NCBI GenBank assembly: GCA_937864975.1
Contig: CALMDI010000553.1
Location: 1-7,277 of the forward strand
Direction: 5' to 3'
Length of the DNA: 7,277 nucleotides
Source: an uncultured Chloroflexota bacterium
Lineage (GTDB): Bacteria > Chloroflexota > Anaerolineae > Aggregatilineales > Phototrophicaceae
Every line of letters starts with the position of its first letter. The stretch's first letter is position 1. Below, in pieces: positions 1 to 6,219 of the stretch. A model generated the notes under the pieces. It saw nothing but the letters and a program-made list of their open reading frames with translations. It did not search any database and was not told where the DNA came from. Position numbers and translations under genes: made by a program.

Positions 1-257
1 GTCCACAGCCGTCCGCGGTGTCCCGTCGCGTGGATGCCCCGCGTGTACGGGTACTGACCGGGCATTCCCAGGTCGCGCGTGTAGTCGAGATCGGCGATAT
101 CCTCCGGCGTGTAAACGCGCTCCACGGGCACGCTCGACTGCGTCGTGAACGTCTCGCGGCGTTCGGGCAGTCGCGCTGCCGTCTCGCGCAGGGTCGATTC
201 TCCCCATTCGCGGCGAGCGTTTCGGGCATCGTCCAGCGTCCGCTTGTCGAAAGTCAT
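1..257 (-). CDS. Acyl-CoA mutase large subunit (methylmalonyl-/isobutyryl-CoA mutase family), N-terminal fragment
   Basis: This is the start of a coenzyme B12-dependent acyl-CoA mutase; these enzymes rearrange the carbon skeleton of acyl-CoA esters such as methylmalonyl-CoA or isobutyryl-CoA in the cytoplasm. Reading leftwards from ATG 257-255 gives 85 residues with no stop; the last two bases (AC) fix residue 86 as Thr. Residues 48-64 read VYTPEDIADLDYTRDLG, followed by MPGQYPYTRG (65-74) and HATGHRGRLW (76-85). This is the family's entry into the substrate-binding TIM barrel, and the early part fits the usual linker of large subunits. A GGGAG Shine-Dalgarno lies about 8 nt before the ATG. 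The B12-binding domain, if fused, would be off the window. The 'ATG' before 'HRGR' is closer to isobutyryl-CoA mutases (ATGYRGR) than to classical methylmalonyl-CoA mutases (TMYRGR), so the substrate is open. The family is confident; the substrate is not. Confidence 0.9.
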   Translation of the reverse strand, partial: MTFDKRTLDDARNARREWGESTLRETAARLPERRETFTTQSSVPVERVYTPEDIADLDYTRDLGMPGQYPYTRGIHATGHRGRLW

Positions 258-292
258 GATCGCGTCTCCCGCCTTCGTCTGCGACGATTATA
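258..292 (-). promoter_or_regulatory. Extended -10 promoter and ribosome binding site of the acyl-CoA mutase gene
   Basis: On the minus strand a perfect TATAAT (292-287) is preceded by TG plus one base, giving an extended -10 element. Transcription would start near 280, leaving a leader of about 23 nt. The GGGAG Shine-Dalgarno sits inside this leader, about 8 nt before the ATG. No convincing -35 hexamer lies 15-19 bp upstream, which is common for extended -10 promoters. This is a sequence match only. Confidence 0.55.
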
Positions 293-327
293 ACATGTGC
301 CGAAGGAGAGAAGCTTTGGAGGGCAAA

Positions 328-392
328 GGCGTAAAGGAGCAAAAAGGGCGCACAGCCGTGCGCCCCTACAAACGTTCTGTGTTCTTTGCGCC
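328..392. repeat. Composite inverted repeat with a perfect GC-rich palindrome
   Basis: GGGCGCAC (346-353) and GTGCGCCC (358-365) form a perfect 8-bp stem around the loop AGCC. An outer pair, GGCGTAAAGGA (328-338) and TTCTTTGCGCC (382-392), is complementary at 9 of 11 positions and encloses it. Read on the minus strand the inner stem is followed by TTTTT (345-341), as in an intrinsic terminator. However, no minus-strand gene ends upstream of it, so it may instead block antisense transcription or be a REP-like mobile palindrome. The right side (373-392) also loosely resembles 2561-2580 in the larger repeat, hinting at a shared family. The structure is clear; the function is not. Confidence 0.6.
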
Positions 393-424
393 AATGCTTT
401 TGATGCGCATCCGCACTGTACGAC

Positions 425-475
425 TTTCCAAAACCCCCGCCTGTGACTACGATTAACGGGAGACCGCGCGCGAGG
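425..475 (+). promoter_or_regulatory. Possible promoter and Shine-Dalgarno of the 624-residue membrane protein gene
   Basis: TTTCCA (425-430) and TACGAT (448-453), 17 bp apart, each match 4 of 6 positions of the sigma-70 consensus. They would start transcription near 460. GAGG at 472-475 lies 8 nt before the ATG at 484 and supports that start codon. The promoter match is weak and could be chance; the ribosome site is more believable. Confidence 0.3.
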
Positions 476-483
476 CGAACGCA

Positions 484-2358
484 ATGCCAGAACCGAAGAA
501 GCGCATTACCCATCAGTTTCTCGACGTCGTCACCCTGTCGGACAGCCGCTTCGACCGTGCATACATCCCCGCCCTGCTCTTCCTCGGCGTTCTGTATGCC
601 GCGAATCAGGCGCTTCAGGGCGATTGGCTGGAAGTCGCCGTGCTGGCGCTCGAAATTGCTCTGCTCGTGACGCTCGCCGTCAGCCACCCGCTGCAAGCGC
701 GCGTCCTCGGTCAGCGCCTCAACCGGCGTCACGCCACCTACGTCGCCTTCCTCTGGGGCTACAGCCTCGCGTGGGTCAATCTGGTTCGCCTGCTGTCCAC
801 CGTCAGTCCAACCGGCAAAGGCAGCGGCAGCTTTTACGCGCTGATGATGATCGTCGTCGCCTTCAGCCTCATGATCCTGCGCGTCCTGCTGATGCTCACG
901 CCGCGCGGCTATCGCCTCTTCGCCACGCAAATTCCCATCTGGGAACAGGTCGTCGTGGCGATCAACGAGATCATCGCGGCGGGCATGGTCGCCACCTTCG
1001 TGGGCGGGAGCGTCCTGACGCGCATCCTCCAGCCGGAGGTGTTCACCACCCGCATTGACTTCGCCTATGCGTTTGGCTTGAGCATTCTGCTCGTCATCTA
1101 TTACGTGGCTATCCAGTTCATGTGGATTCAGCGCTGGAATAACTGGCTCAGCGAAACGCGCGTCTGGCTGCAACTGACGCGGCTGCTCGCGCCGCTGGCG
1201 CTGCTGGTCGCGACGATGGTGATCGTCCGCCGTTTTATCGAACGGTCGGAGCCGCGCACCGCCGACCTCCTCGGTGGCGCGGCGGTCGATCTCGCCGTCC
1301 TCTCGCTTGGCGCGGTGGTCTGGCTTGTCATCCTCATCGTGACAATTCTCGTCTTCACCAGCCGCCGCGGACTTCGCCAGCGCTTCCTGCCCGATCTGCT
1401 GCTCGACCGCCTACCGCCGCGCATGGCGCTTTTCCTGCGCTCTATTTCCGACGTCGACATGCTGCTGATTATCGGCTTGCTGGCGACCGTGATCCCCGCC
1501 TATTTGTTCCTGCTCGGCGACCGGGGCGGCATTCTCGGCACGCTCAGCGGGCAAATTCTTCAGCGCGGGAGCGCAGTCATCGAAACGTCCGAACAGGCGC
1601 TGGCGCTTCTGTTTTCCATGCCCTTCTATCTGCTGGCGCTTGCCCTGCTCGCGCTCTATGCTTACGTTTTCAGCCGCCCGTCTCTGTCGGCGCAAGACCG
1701 CGACGCGCTCGTCGGCGCTCTTCCGGTCGGTTTCTTGATCGTCCTCATCATCACACTCTATCTCTTCGCTATTCCGTTCAGTCAGGTACTCACCGAAGGG
1801 CGTCTGCCGCAGCTTCCGCAAGACCTGGGACGGATTCTCGCGTTCAACGTCCTCATCCCGCTCATCCTGCTATACCTGCATTACTTTCTGCTCGTCCGGC
1901 TTCCCTACCGGCGCGGGCAGGGACGCTGGCGCGACGTGGAGAACGTGCGTCTATTGCGCCAGCAGCAAACCACCGACGAACGGATTGAGGGCTTAAATCG
2001 TGAAATTGATTTGCTGGATCGCTTATGGCAGGATGAGCGCGGTTTGGTTGAGCCGGACCAGCGCTTTCAAACCCTGTTCCGCTACGTGCAGCTCAACAGT
2101 CTGCGCGACGATCTGAATATGCAGCGACTGCACCTTGTCTCGGCGCGGCAGCAGCTCACCGAAGTCTCCGAAGCTCCGGTCTCCATTGCCGTCGCGCGCC
2201 TGCCGCTGCGCGTCGTCAGCCTCGGCATTCCGCTGCTCATCGCGATTCAGCTTTACCAGTGGGCGGTCGTCAACAACGGCTTGCGGCAGATTATCAACAC
2301 GCCCAACATCACTGTGGACGAGTTCTTCCGAATCATCCTCCAGCAAGCGAATTTCTAG
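484..2358 (+). CDS. Polytopic membrane protein of unknown function (624 residues, about 13 membrane segments)
   Basis: I do not recognise this family. The protein has no cleavable signal peptide. It has about 13 hydrophobic segments, near residues 28-43, 48-66, 86-106, 117-138, 154-176, 192-213, 229-249, 266-291, 323-344, 370-396, 410-432, 449-471 and 574-594. Between the last two lies a hydrophilic, strongly charged stretch (about 472-570, with RRGQGRWRDVENVRLLRQQQ at 476-495) that should be helical and may form a short coiled coil around 485-520. Basic loops such as QRLNRRH (77-83) and SRRGLRQR (293-300) probably face the cytoplasm. I see no transporter signature, channel selectivity filter, nucleotide-binding loop or clear catalytic motif. 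The ATG at 484 has a GAGG 8 nt upstream. The gene is divergent from the mutase, and 365 bp containing repeats separate it from the CHAD gene, so it is probably transcribed alone. It may be an ion channel, a transporter or an envelope scaffold; none is favoured. Confidence 0.85.
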   Translation: MPEPKKRITHQFLDVVTLSDSRFDRAYIPALLFLGVLYAANQALQGDWLEVAVLALEIALLVTLAVSHPLQARVLGQRLNRRHATYVAFLWGYSLAWVNLVRLLSTVSPTGKGSGSFYALMMIVVAFSLMILRVLLMLTPRGYRLFATQIPIWEQVVVAINEIIAAGMVATFVGGSVLTRILQPEVFTTRIDFAYAFGLSILLVIYYVAIQFMWIQRWNNWLSETRVWLQLTRLLAPLALLVATMVIVRRFIERSEPRTADLLGGAAVDLAVLSLGAVVWLVILIVTILVFTSRRGLRQRFLPDLLLDRLPPRMALFLRSISDVDMLLIIGLLATVIPAYLFLLGDRGGILGTLSGQILQRGSAVIETSEQALALLFSMPFYLLALALLALYAYVFSRPSLSAQDRDALVGALPVGFLIVLIITLYLFAIPFSQVLTEGRLPQLPQDLGRILAFNVLIPLILLYLHYFLLVRLPYRRGQGRWRDVENVRLLRQQQTTDERIEGLNREIDLLDRLWQDERGLVEPDQRFQTLFRYVQLNSLRDDLNMQRLHLVSARQQLTEVSEAPVSIAVARLPLRVVSLGIPLLIAIQLYQWAVVNNGLRQIINTPNITVDEFFRIILQQANF

Positions 2359-2359
2359 C

Positions 2360-2387
2360 GGTCAGCGATCAGCTTTCAGCCGTCAGC
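2360..2387 (+). repeat. Four tandem heptamers NNTCAGC directly after a stop codon
   Basis: Four units follow without gaps: GGTCAGC, GATCAGC, TTTCAGC and CGTCAGC. They start one base after the TAG at 2356-2358. The right arm of the large element (2613-2633) holds three such units on the opposite strand, and a third set lies at 3741-3761. The 7-bp period is directly visible. Confidence 0.8.
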
Positions 2388-2449
2388 TTAAAGACAAATC
2401 AAAACCGTAACGCAGAGGCGCACGCGCGGGGTTCCCGCCACGCACTGGC

Positions 2450-2467
2450 TTCCCGCTAAAGCGGGAA
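2450..2467. repeat. Hairpin inside the intergenic element
   Basis: TTCCCGC (2450-2456) pairs perfectly with GCGGGAA (2461-2467) around the loop TAAA. There is no T-run after it on the plus strand, so it is a poor intrinsic terminator for the membrane protein gene. An overlapping competitor, GCGGG/CCCGC (2426-2430 with 2434-2438), lies just upstream. Confidence 0.65.
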
Positions 2468-2474
2468 CTCCGGT

Positions 2475-2487
2475 CGAGCTTTGCTCG
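2475..2487. repeat. Small hairpin inside the intergenic element
   Basis: CGAGC (2475-2479) pairs with GCTCG (2483-2487) around TTT. It is short and would matter only as part of the row of hairpins at 2450-2575. Confidence 0.5.
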
Positions 2488-2510
2488 CCCCCTTGCAGGC
2501 AGGAACTTCA

Positions 2511-2529
2511 GTCTGTGCGAAGCGCAGAC
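2511..2529. repeat. Hairpin inside the intergenic element
   Basis: GTCTGTGC (2511-2518) pairs with GCGCAGAC (2522-2529) around GAA, giving eight base pairs including one T-G wobble. Confidence 0.6.
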
Positions 2530-2542
2530 CCCCTGAGCGGAA

Positions 2543-2575
2543 CAAAGACACAGAGAAGATTTCTCTGCGTCTTTG
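2543..2575. repeat. Long AT-richer hairpin inside the intergenic element
   Basis: CAAAGAC (2543-2549) pairs with GTCTTTG (2569-2575), and CAGAGAA (2551-2557) with TTCTCTG (2561-2567). They are separated by one A-C mismatch (2550/2568) and a GAT loop, giving a 15-position stem with one mismatch. It is the strongest foldback in the window and resembles the CTCTGCGTC-type dispersed repeats seen in many bacterial genomes. Confidence 0.7.
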
Positions 2576-2679
2576 CGTCCTCTGCGCCCTTGCGCTGACT
2601 CTTGTATCTTTTGCTGAAGGCTGATCGCTGACCGCTTTTCGCCCGATTCGTTAAGAAATTTTAGCCCGAACGAGGAATT

Positions 2680-2688
2680 TGCTAAGAT
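2680..2688 (+). promoter_or_regulatory. Possible extended -10 promoter of the CHAD gene
   Basis: TAAGAT (2683-2688) is preceded by TGC, forming an extended -10 element. It lies 35 bp upstream of the CHAD start codon and outside the repeat. The best -35 candidates (2660-2666) match only 3 of 6 bases. The leader before ATG 2724 has no strong Shine-Dalgarno; GAG at 2713-2715 is the only trace. Confidence 0.4.
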
Positions 2689-2723
2689 AGAAAGGCATTG
2701 CCTGCCCGGAATCGAGACCTGCC

Positions 2724-3686
2724 ATGCCAAACAGCCAGCAAGAGCGAATCGACACCCTGCGCCGGCATATCGCTCCGATTACGCCGGAAGACACGATGAG
2801 CGAGGCGGCTCGCAAAACCCTGCTGCTCGACTTCATCCAAATGCTGGAGCACGAAGACGGCAGCCGGTCGGGTGAGGACATCGAGCACGTTCATGACATG
2901 CGCGTGGCGACGCGCCGGATGCGAAGCATCTTCCTGCTGCTGAACGAATACTTTAAGGCGAAGGCGATTGACCCCTTCCAGCGGCGGCTGCGAAAAATCG
3001 CGCGGGCGCTGGGCGGCGTGCGCGACCTCGACGTGATGCTCGACAACCTGAACCAGTTCCGCAGCACGCTCGCGGAAGCGGATCAGGCAGCCATGCAGGG
3101 CGCGGTCGATCAGCTTCAGAAGCGGCGGGACGCGGCGCGCGCCCACCTCGTCCGACTGCTGGATAAAAACGACTATCAGCGCTTCCTCGACAGCTTCGGT
3201 GAATTTTTGACGACGCCGGGAAACGGCGCGAAAGCAGCGCACGCCGAGGAGCCGGTACCCTCTGAAGTCCGTCACGTGCTGCCGGTGGAAATTTACACCC
3301 ACCTCGCCGCCGTGCGCGCCTATGATCGCGCGGTCGACGAAGCGAATGTCGAGACGCTTCATCTGCTGCGAATTGAGTTTAAGCGGCTACGCTATCTGGT
3401 ATCGATGTTTGAAGAGGTGTTGGGCAAATCGGGACCCGCCTTTGTCGAGGAGTTGAAGCTGATCCAGGATCACCTCGGCAAGCTGAATGATGCCGTCGTC
3501 GCCCAGGCAGCCCTGCGCGACCTGATGCCTCAACTGGACGCTCCTCAGCAAGCCGCCCTGGAAGCATACCTGACGCTGCTGGCAAACGACGCAGCGCGGC
3601 TTCACGCCACCTTCCCGGAAGCGTGGCGGCGCTTCAACACGCGCGCCGTACAGCGCCACATCGCGGCAGGCATCGCACGGCTCTAA
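2724..3686 (+). CDS. CHAD-domain protein (putative polyphosphate-binding)
   Basis: CHAD (conserved histidine alpha-helical domain) proteins are basic helical bundles that bind inorganic polyphosphate and in several bacteria sit on polyphosphate granules. Here the domain fills nearly the whole 320-residue protein. The first half carries VHDMRVATRRMR (56-67) and LGGVRDLDV (96-104). The second half repeats the plan with LHLLRIEFKRLRY (212-224) and IQDHLGKLND (247-256). The signature His57, Arg60, Arg64, Arg65, His213, Arg216, Lys220 and Arg221 are all present. A less conserved acidic linker lies near 165-185. There is no N-terminal CYTH triphosphatase domain, so this is a stand-alone CHAD protein with no expected catalysis. 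ATG 2724 is chosen because residues 18-25 (PITPEDTM) recur in relatives as I recall them. ATG 2796 (Met25) has a better GGAAG site 5 nt upstream and remains an alternative. No polyphosphate kinase or phosphate-uptake gene is visible nearby. Confidence 0.93.
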   Translation: MPNSQQERIDTLRRHIAPITPEDTMSEAARKTLLLDFIQMLEHEDGSRSGEDIEHVHDMRVATRRMRSIFLLLNEYFKAKAIDPFQRRLRKIARALGGVRDLDVMLDNLNQFRSTLAEADQAAMQGAVDQLQKRRDAARAHLVRLLDKNDYQRFLDSFGEFLTTPGNGAKAAHAEEPVPSEVRHVLPVEIYTHLAAVRAYDRAVDEANVETLHLLRIEFKRLRYLVSMFEEVLGKSGPAFVEELKLIQDHLGKLNDAVVAQAALRDLMPQLDAPQQAALEAYLTLLANDAARLHATFPEAWRRFNTRAVQRHIAAGIARL

Positions 3687-3694
3687 TTTGCTGT

Positions 3695-3718
3695 CTCTGT
3701 TCCTCTGTTGCTCTGCGT
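3695..3718 (+). repeat. Three tandem octamers CTCTGNNN in the convergent gap
   Basis: CTCTGTTC, CTCTGTTG and CTCTGCGT follow one another without gaps just after the CHAD stop codon. The last unit overlaps the CTCTGCGTTA motif (3711-3720) that this gap shares with the larger repeat. Confidence 0.6.
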
Positions 3719-3761
3719 TAAGTTTTTGTCCCCGTTTTTAGCTGCAAGTTGACGGCTGACA
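3711..3761 (-). repeat. Second, reduced copy of the stop-codon-adjacent repeat
   Basis: Read on the minus strand from the glycosyltransferase stop (3765-3763), one base is followed by three heptamers, TGTCAGC, CGTCAAC and TTGCAGC (3761-3741). Then come exactly 20 nt and TAACGCAGAG (3720-3711). The copy at 2360-2417 has the same order and also exactly 20 nt between heptamers and TAACGCAGAG. The spacers match at about 10 of 20 positions. No right arm or central hairpins are present here. The gap also holds T5 tracts (3723-3727 and 3735-3739) but no clear terminator stem for either convergent gene. Confidence 0.65.
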
Positions 3762-3762
3762 G

Positions 3763-6207
3763 TTAAGGCTCGGTCGTCACGTGGATTTGCTCGCCCAGCG
3801 AATATCCATCGGCTTCAGACGCCTTCCCGTTGATCGTGAGCGGAACGCGCTCGCCCGTGACCGCGTTGTACATGCCGATCACCATCTGGTAATCGTCGCC
3901 GAGGGGCGTGTCCGGCTGCGTCAGCCGAAGCGCGCGCGGGTCGGTGATGAACTCCTTCGGCTCCCACACGCGCGTGGAATAGTAGCGCTGCCCATCTTCC
4001 GAGCGCGCGACCGGACCATCCCATGCTGCCAGCACGTTCCCGGCGCGGTCGCGCAGGTGAATGTAAATCGTGTAATCGTCCGGCGCGGGGGCGATGGCTT
4101 GCCAGTAAAGAGTCAGCGACAGCTCGCGCCCCTCCCAGAACGTGTTCCCACTGATACTGTGACCGAGAAATCGGGCGAAGTTCCCAAAGACCACGTCGCC
4201 GCGCGCGGGAACATGGATGGTTTCCGGCTTGACGAACCGATTATCGAGATGAAGCTCGTACACCTGATAGCGAAAGATGCCGTCGTCCATCCCCCACGCG
4301 GGGCGCATCACGTCCGCGCGATTCAGCGCCGACAACACCTGATTCTCGATCAGCGGCACGGTCTCATACGCGCCAACGCCTTCGGGCGCGCTGTCCACGA
4401 AATACACCACGCCCTCCAGCGCGTCGAACGTCGTCGGCGTGGTCTCAATCCGAATGTCGTCCAGCGGGAAGAAAAACGGCAGCCGCTTGACCCCCGGCGC
4501 AACGACCGTCAGCGGCGTCGTCTGTTCGCGCTTGTAAACCTCGAATCCTTCGACCACGTTCATCAGCGCCGCGTTGCCCGATTCGTAACGCGCGAAGTCA
4601 TCCGGCAGCTTGTCCGTCCACAGCCAGTCCCACCCGGCGTTCGGGTCGTAGAGCGGGTTCGCAATCGCGGGCAGGCTGATGAGAACAATGGCAATCCGAA
4701 CGGCAAGCCGCCGGGTCGTGGCGGCTGTCGGCTTGAGCCAATCCGCCAGAATCACCGCTGTCGGCAGCAGCAGCAGCGGCACAATCGCGAACGACAGGCG
4801 GTAATGATAACTATACGAAATGAACCACGTCACGAAGTACGGCGCGGCGAGCGCCAGCGCCCAGCCGACCCGCTCAGCCGCCGACCGCTGCTCCCGGTTC
4901 CAATGCCCTCGGATATGCCGCGCGAGAACGCTGTAGAGAATGCCGCCGCCAGCAGCAATCGCGATCCATTCCAGTGCGGTGATACGCCGTGGCGTGAAAA
5001 TCGAAGGCAGCATGCCCAGCGCGATCAGAATCAGCCCGATGACCACGAGTGGGGCGTTAGGGTGGTTCCCTCTGGCTCCGAAAAACAGGTAAGCGAGCAG
5101 TACCAGCAGCGCCAGCAGGAGCCAGCCAAATTCCGCGCCGCTTTGCTGCGCCAGCGTCTGCCAGAACGGCGGCGGAAAATTGACGGCGGGATGACCGAGC
5201 AGGACATTCCTCACGTACCATACGCCGCCGAGCGGAAGCGCGGCAAGCCCGGTCAGCGCCGCAACCTCAAAGCGCGGCAGCCACGCCCGTACGTTCAATC
5301 GCACGCGGACAAGCTCCAGTATCAGCAGAAGAATCACGCCGAAAACGAACGCTCCCGCGGTGGGCTTCGTCCACAGGGCGACGCCCAGCACCAGCCCCGC
5401 GAGCAGCGTGTAGTGACGGCGCGGCGCTTGCCCTGTCCATGCCATCAGGAAGAACGCCGACGCCAGCGTGAACGAAAACGTCAGCGGAATTTCCAGGTCG
5501 CCGAATCGCGACCACTCGCCCACGTGTGGATACAACGCCCACAGCGCCGCCGCGAAAATGCCGGTTCGACGGTTGAACAGCCGCGAGCCGAGAACGTACG
5601 TCGCCAGAATGCTGCCCACATGCAGGAAGATGAGTCCGGCGCGCGCGGCGTGGTCGTCAATGCCGCCGACGGCAAGCTGCGCGTAGGTGAATTGCAGCGG
5701 AAGAAACTGCGGGTAATAACCAATCGTCGTGGGAATAGAGCCGAACAGCGCATACAGCCTGCCCTCGTAGCCGTAAACCCACAAAGCATCGTAGGCTGTG
5801 AACGTCCAGTAGGCGATGCCAAGCCAGCGAACGACGATGGCAGCGGCGATGAGCGCGATCAGCAGTTTTTCGATGGCGTCCAGCGGCGTTCGCGCGTCAG
5901 GGGGCGGCAGCGACGCACGTCTGCGCCGCCACGCCAGCGCCCCGCCGAGCGCCGCCAGCACGACCGTTCCGCCAAAGACAAGATCGAACCGCAAGAGCGG
6001 GTTGGACGCCGTGCCGAGCGTGCCCAACGCAAACATCCACGCCGTCAGCAGCGCGGGACCCAGCGCCAGCGACAGGCAGGCGACGAGGGCGCGGTCGCGC
6101 CAGTCCTTGCGCGGCAATACCGCCAGCGCCCAGGGCAAACCGAGACCGAGGAACACCCACAAAAATGCAGGGGTCGCCGCCAGCGTCGAGGTGAGCCAGT
6201 AAGGCAT
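3763..6207 (-). CDS. GT-C (GT39-like) membrane glycosyltransferase with a C-terminal beta-rich domain
   Basis: This is probably a polyprenyl-phosphate-sugar-dependent glycosyltransferase acting on the outer face of the membrane. Residues 13-518 contain about 13 hydrophobic segments. Family-like features are AYDALWVYGYEGR (138-150), where Asp140 in the first large loop is the likely catalytic acid, YYPQFLPLQF (164-173) in place of the usual HPP motif, FGDLEIP (235-241), WTKP (279-282) and WYVRN (330-334). Residues 519-814 are soluble and presumably extracytoplasmic. Within them, 690-790 (LTLYWQAIAP, 698-707; AWDGP, 728-732; VIGMYNAVTGERVPL, 776-790) looks like the beta-sandwich often found on such enzymes in Chloroflexota. 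It follows the upstream glycosyltransferase by 12 bp in the same frame. ATG 6207 lacks a Shine-Dalgarno (CCCCCC lies there instead), so translation is probably coupled. The 814 codons contain no TTA, CTA or TCA. The acceptor and the sugar cannot be told from sequence. Confidence 0.8.
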   Translation of the reverse strand: MPYWLTSTLAATPAFLWVFLGLGLPWALAVLPRKDWRDRALVACLSLALGPALLTAWMFALGTLGTASNPLLRFDLVFGGTVVLAALGGALAWRRRRASLPPPDARTPLDAIEKLLIALIAAAIVVRWLGIAYWTFTAYDALWVYGYEGRLYALFGSIPTTIGYYPQFLPLQFTYAQLAVGGIDDHAARAGLIFLHVGSILATYVLGSRLFNRRTGIFAAALWALYPHVGEWSRFGDLEIPLTFSFTLASAFFLMAWTGQAPRRHYTLLAGLVLGVALWTKPTAGAFVFGVILLLILELVRVRLNVRAWLPRFEVAALTGLAALPLGGVWYVRNVLLGHPAVNFPPPFWQTLAQQSGAEFGWLLLALLVLLAYLFFGARGNHPNAPLVVIGLILIALGMLPSIFTPRRITALEWIAIAAGGGILYSVLARHIRGHWNREQRSAAERVGWALALAAPYFVTWFISYSYHYRLSFAIVPLLLLPTAVILADWLKPTAATTRRLAVRIAIVLISLPAIANPLYDPNAGWDWLWTDKLPDDFARYESGNAALMNVVEGFEVYKREQTTPLTVVAPGVKRLPFFFPLDDIRIETTPTTFDALEGVVYFVDSAPEGVGAYETVPLIENQVLSALNRADVMRPAWGMDDGIFRYQVYELHLDNRFVKPETIHVPARGDVVFGNFARFLGHSISGNTFWEGRELSLTLYWQAIAPAPDDYTIYIHLRDRAGNVLAAWDGPVARSEDGQRYYSTRVWEPKEFITDPRALRLTQPDTPLGDDYQMVIGMYNAVTGERVPLTINGKASEADGYSLGEQIHVTTEP

Positions 6208-6219
6208 TAGCGAGGGGGG

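Larger units (their letters stand above)
2357..2636. repeat. About 280-bp snap-back intergenic repeat with 23-bp terminal inverted repeats
   Basis: The left end (2357-2379) and the right end (2614-2636) are inverted copies matching at 22 of 23 positions. The left end overlaps the TAG stop of the membrane protein gene. Further in, CGCAGAGG (2411-2418) is complementary to CCTCTGCG (2579-2586), and four smaller hairpins fill the centre. There is no ORF or transposase, so this could be a non-autonomous MITE- or REP-like element or a decayed array of small repeats. TTTC occurs just outside both ends (2352-2355 and 2637-2640) but is too short to count as a target duplication. This element accounts for most of the gene-free stretch 2359-2723. 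Confidence 0.7.

Noticed and set aside
18..293. A 91-codon plus-strand frame at the left end
   Set aside because: It is antisense to the acyl-CoA mutase start, which has conserved motifs, a promoter and a ribosome site. The plus-strand product is Arg/Val-rich and unlike any family.
2357..2636. A CRISPR array or tandem spacer structure
   Set aside because: The repeats are inverted arms and 7-8 bp tandem units, with no 24-40 bp direct repeats separated by regular unique spacers, and no cas genes are nearby.
2352..2640. A TTTC target-site duplication flanking the 280-bp element
   Set aside because: Four bases next to T-rich ends are easily chance, and the left copy lies within the coding end of the membrane protein gene. 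It is not enough to claim transposition.
2383..2730. A 115-codon minus-strand frame across the intergenic repeat
   Set aside because: It consists of repeat and hairpin sequence, has no ribosome site and no recognisable domain, and runs into the CHAD start.
2682..3362. A 226-codon minus-strand frame under the CHAD gene
   Set aside because: The plus strand encodes an unmistakable CHAD domain; the antisense product has no family features.
3781..6210. An 809-codon open frame on the plus strand, opposite the 814-residue glycosyltransferase
   Set aside because: It is in exact codon register with the real gene, its product is very rich in Arg, Gln and Pro with no recognisable domain or hydrophobic pattern, and the minus strand encodes a clear GT-C enzyme. 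It follows from the missing TTA/CTA/TCA codons.
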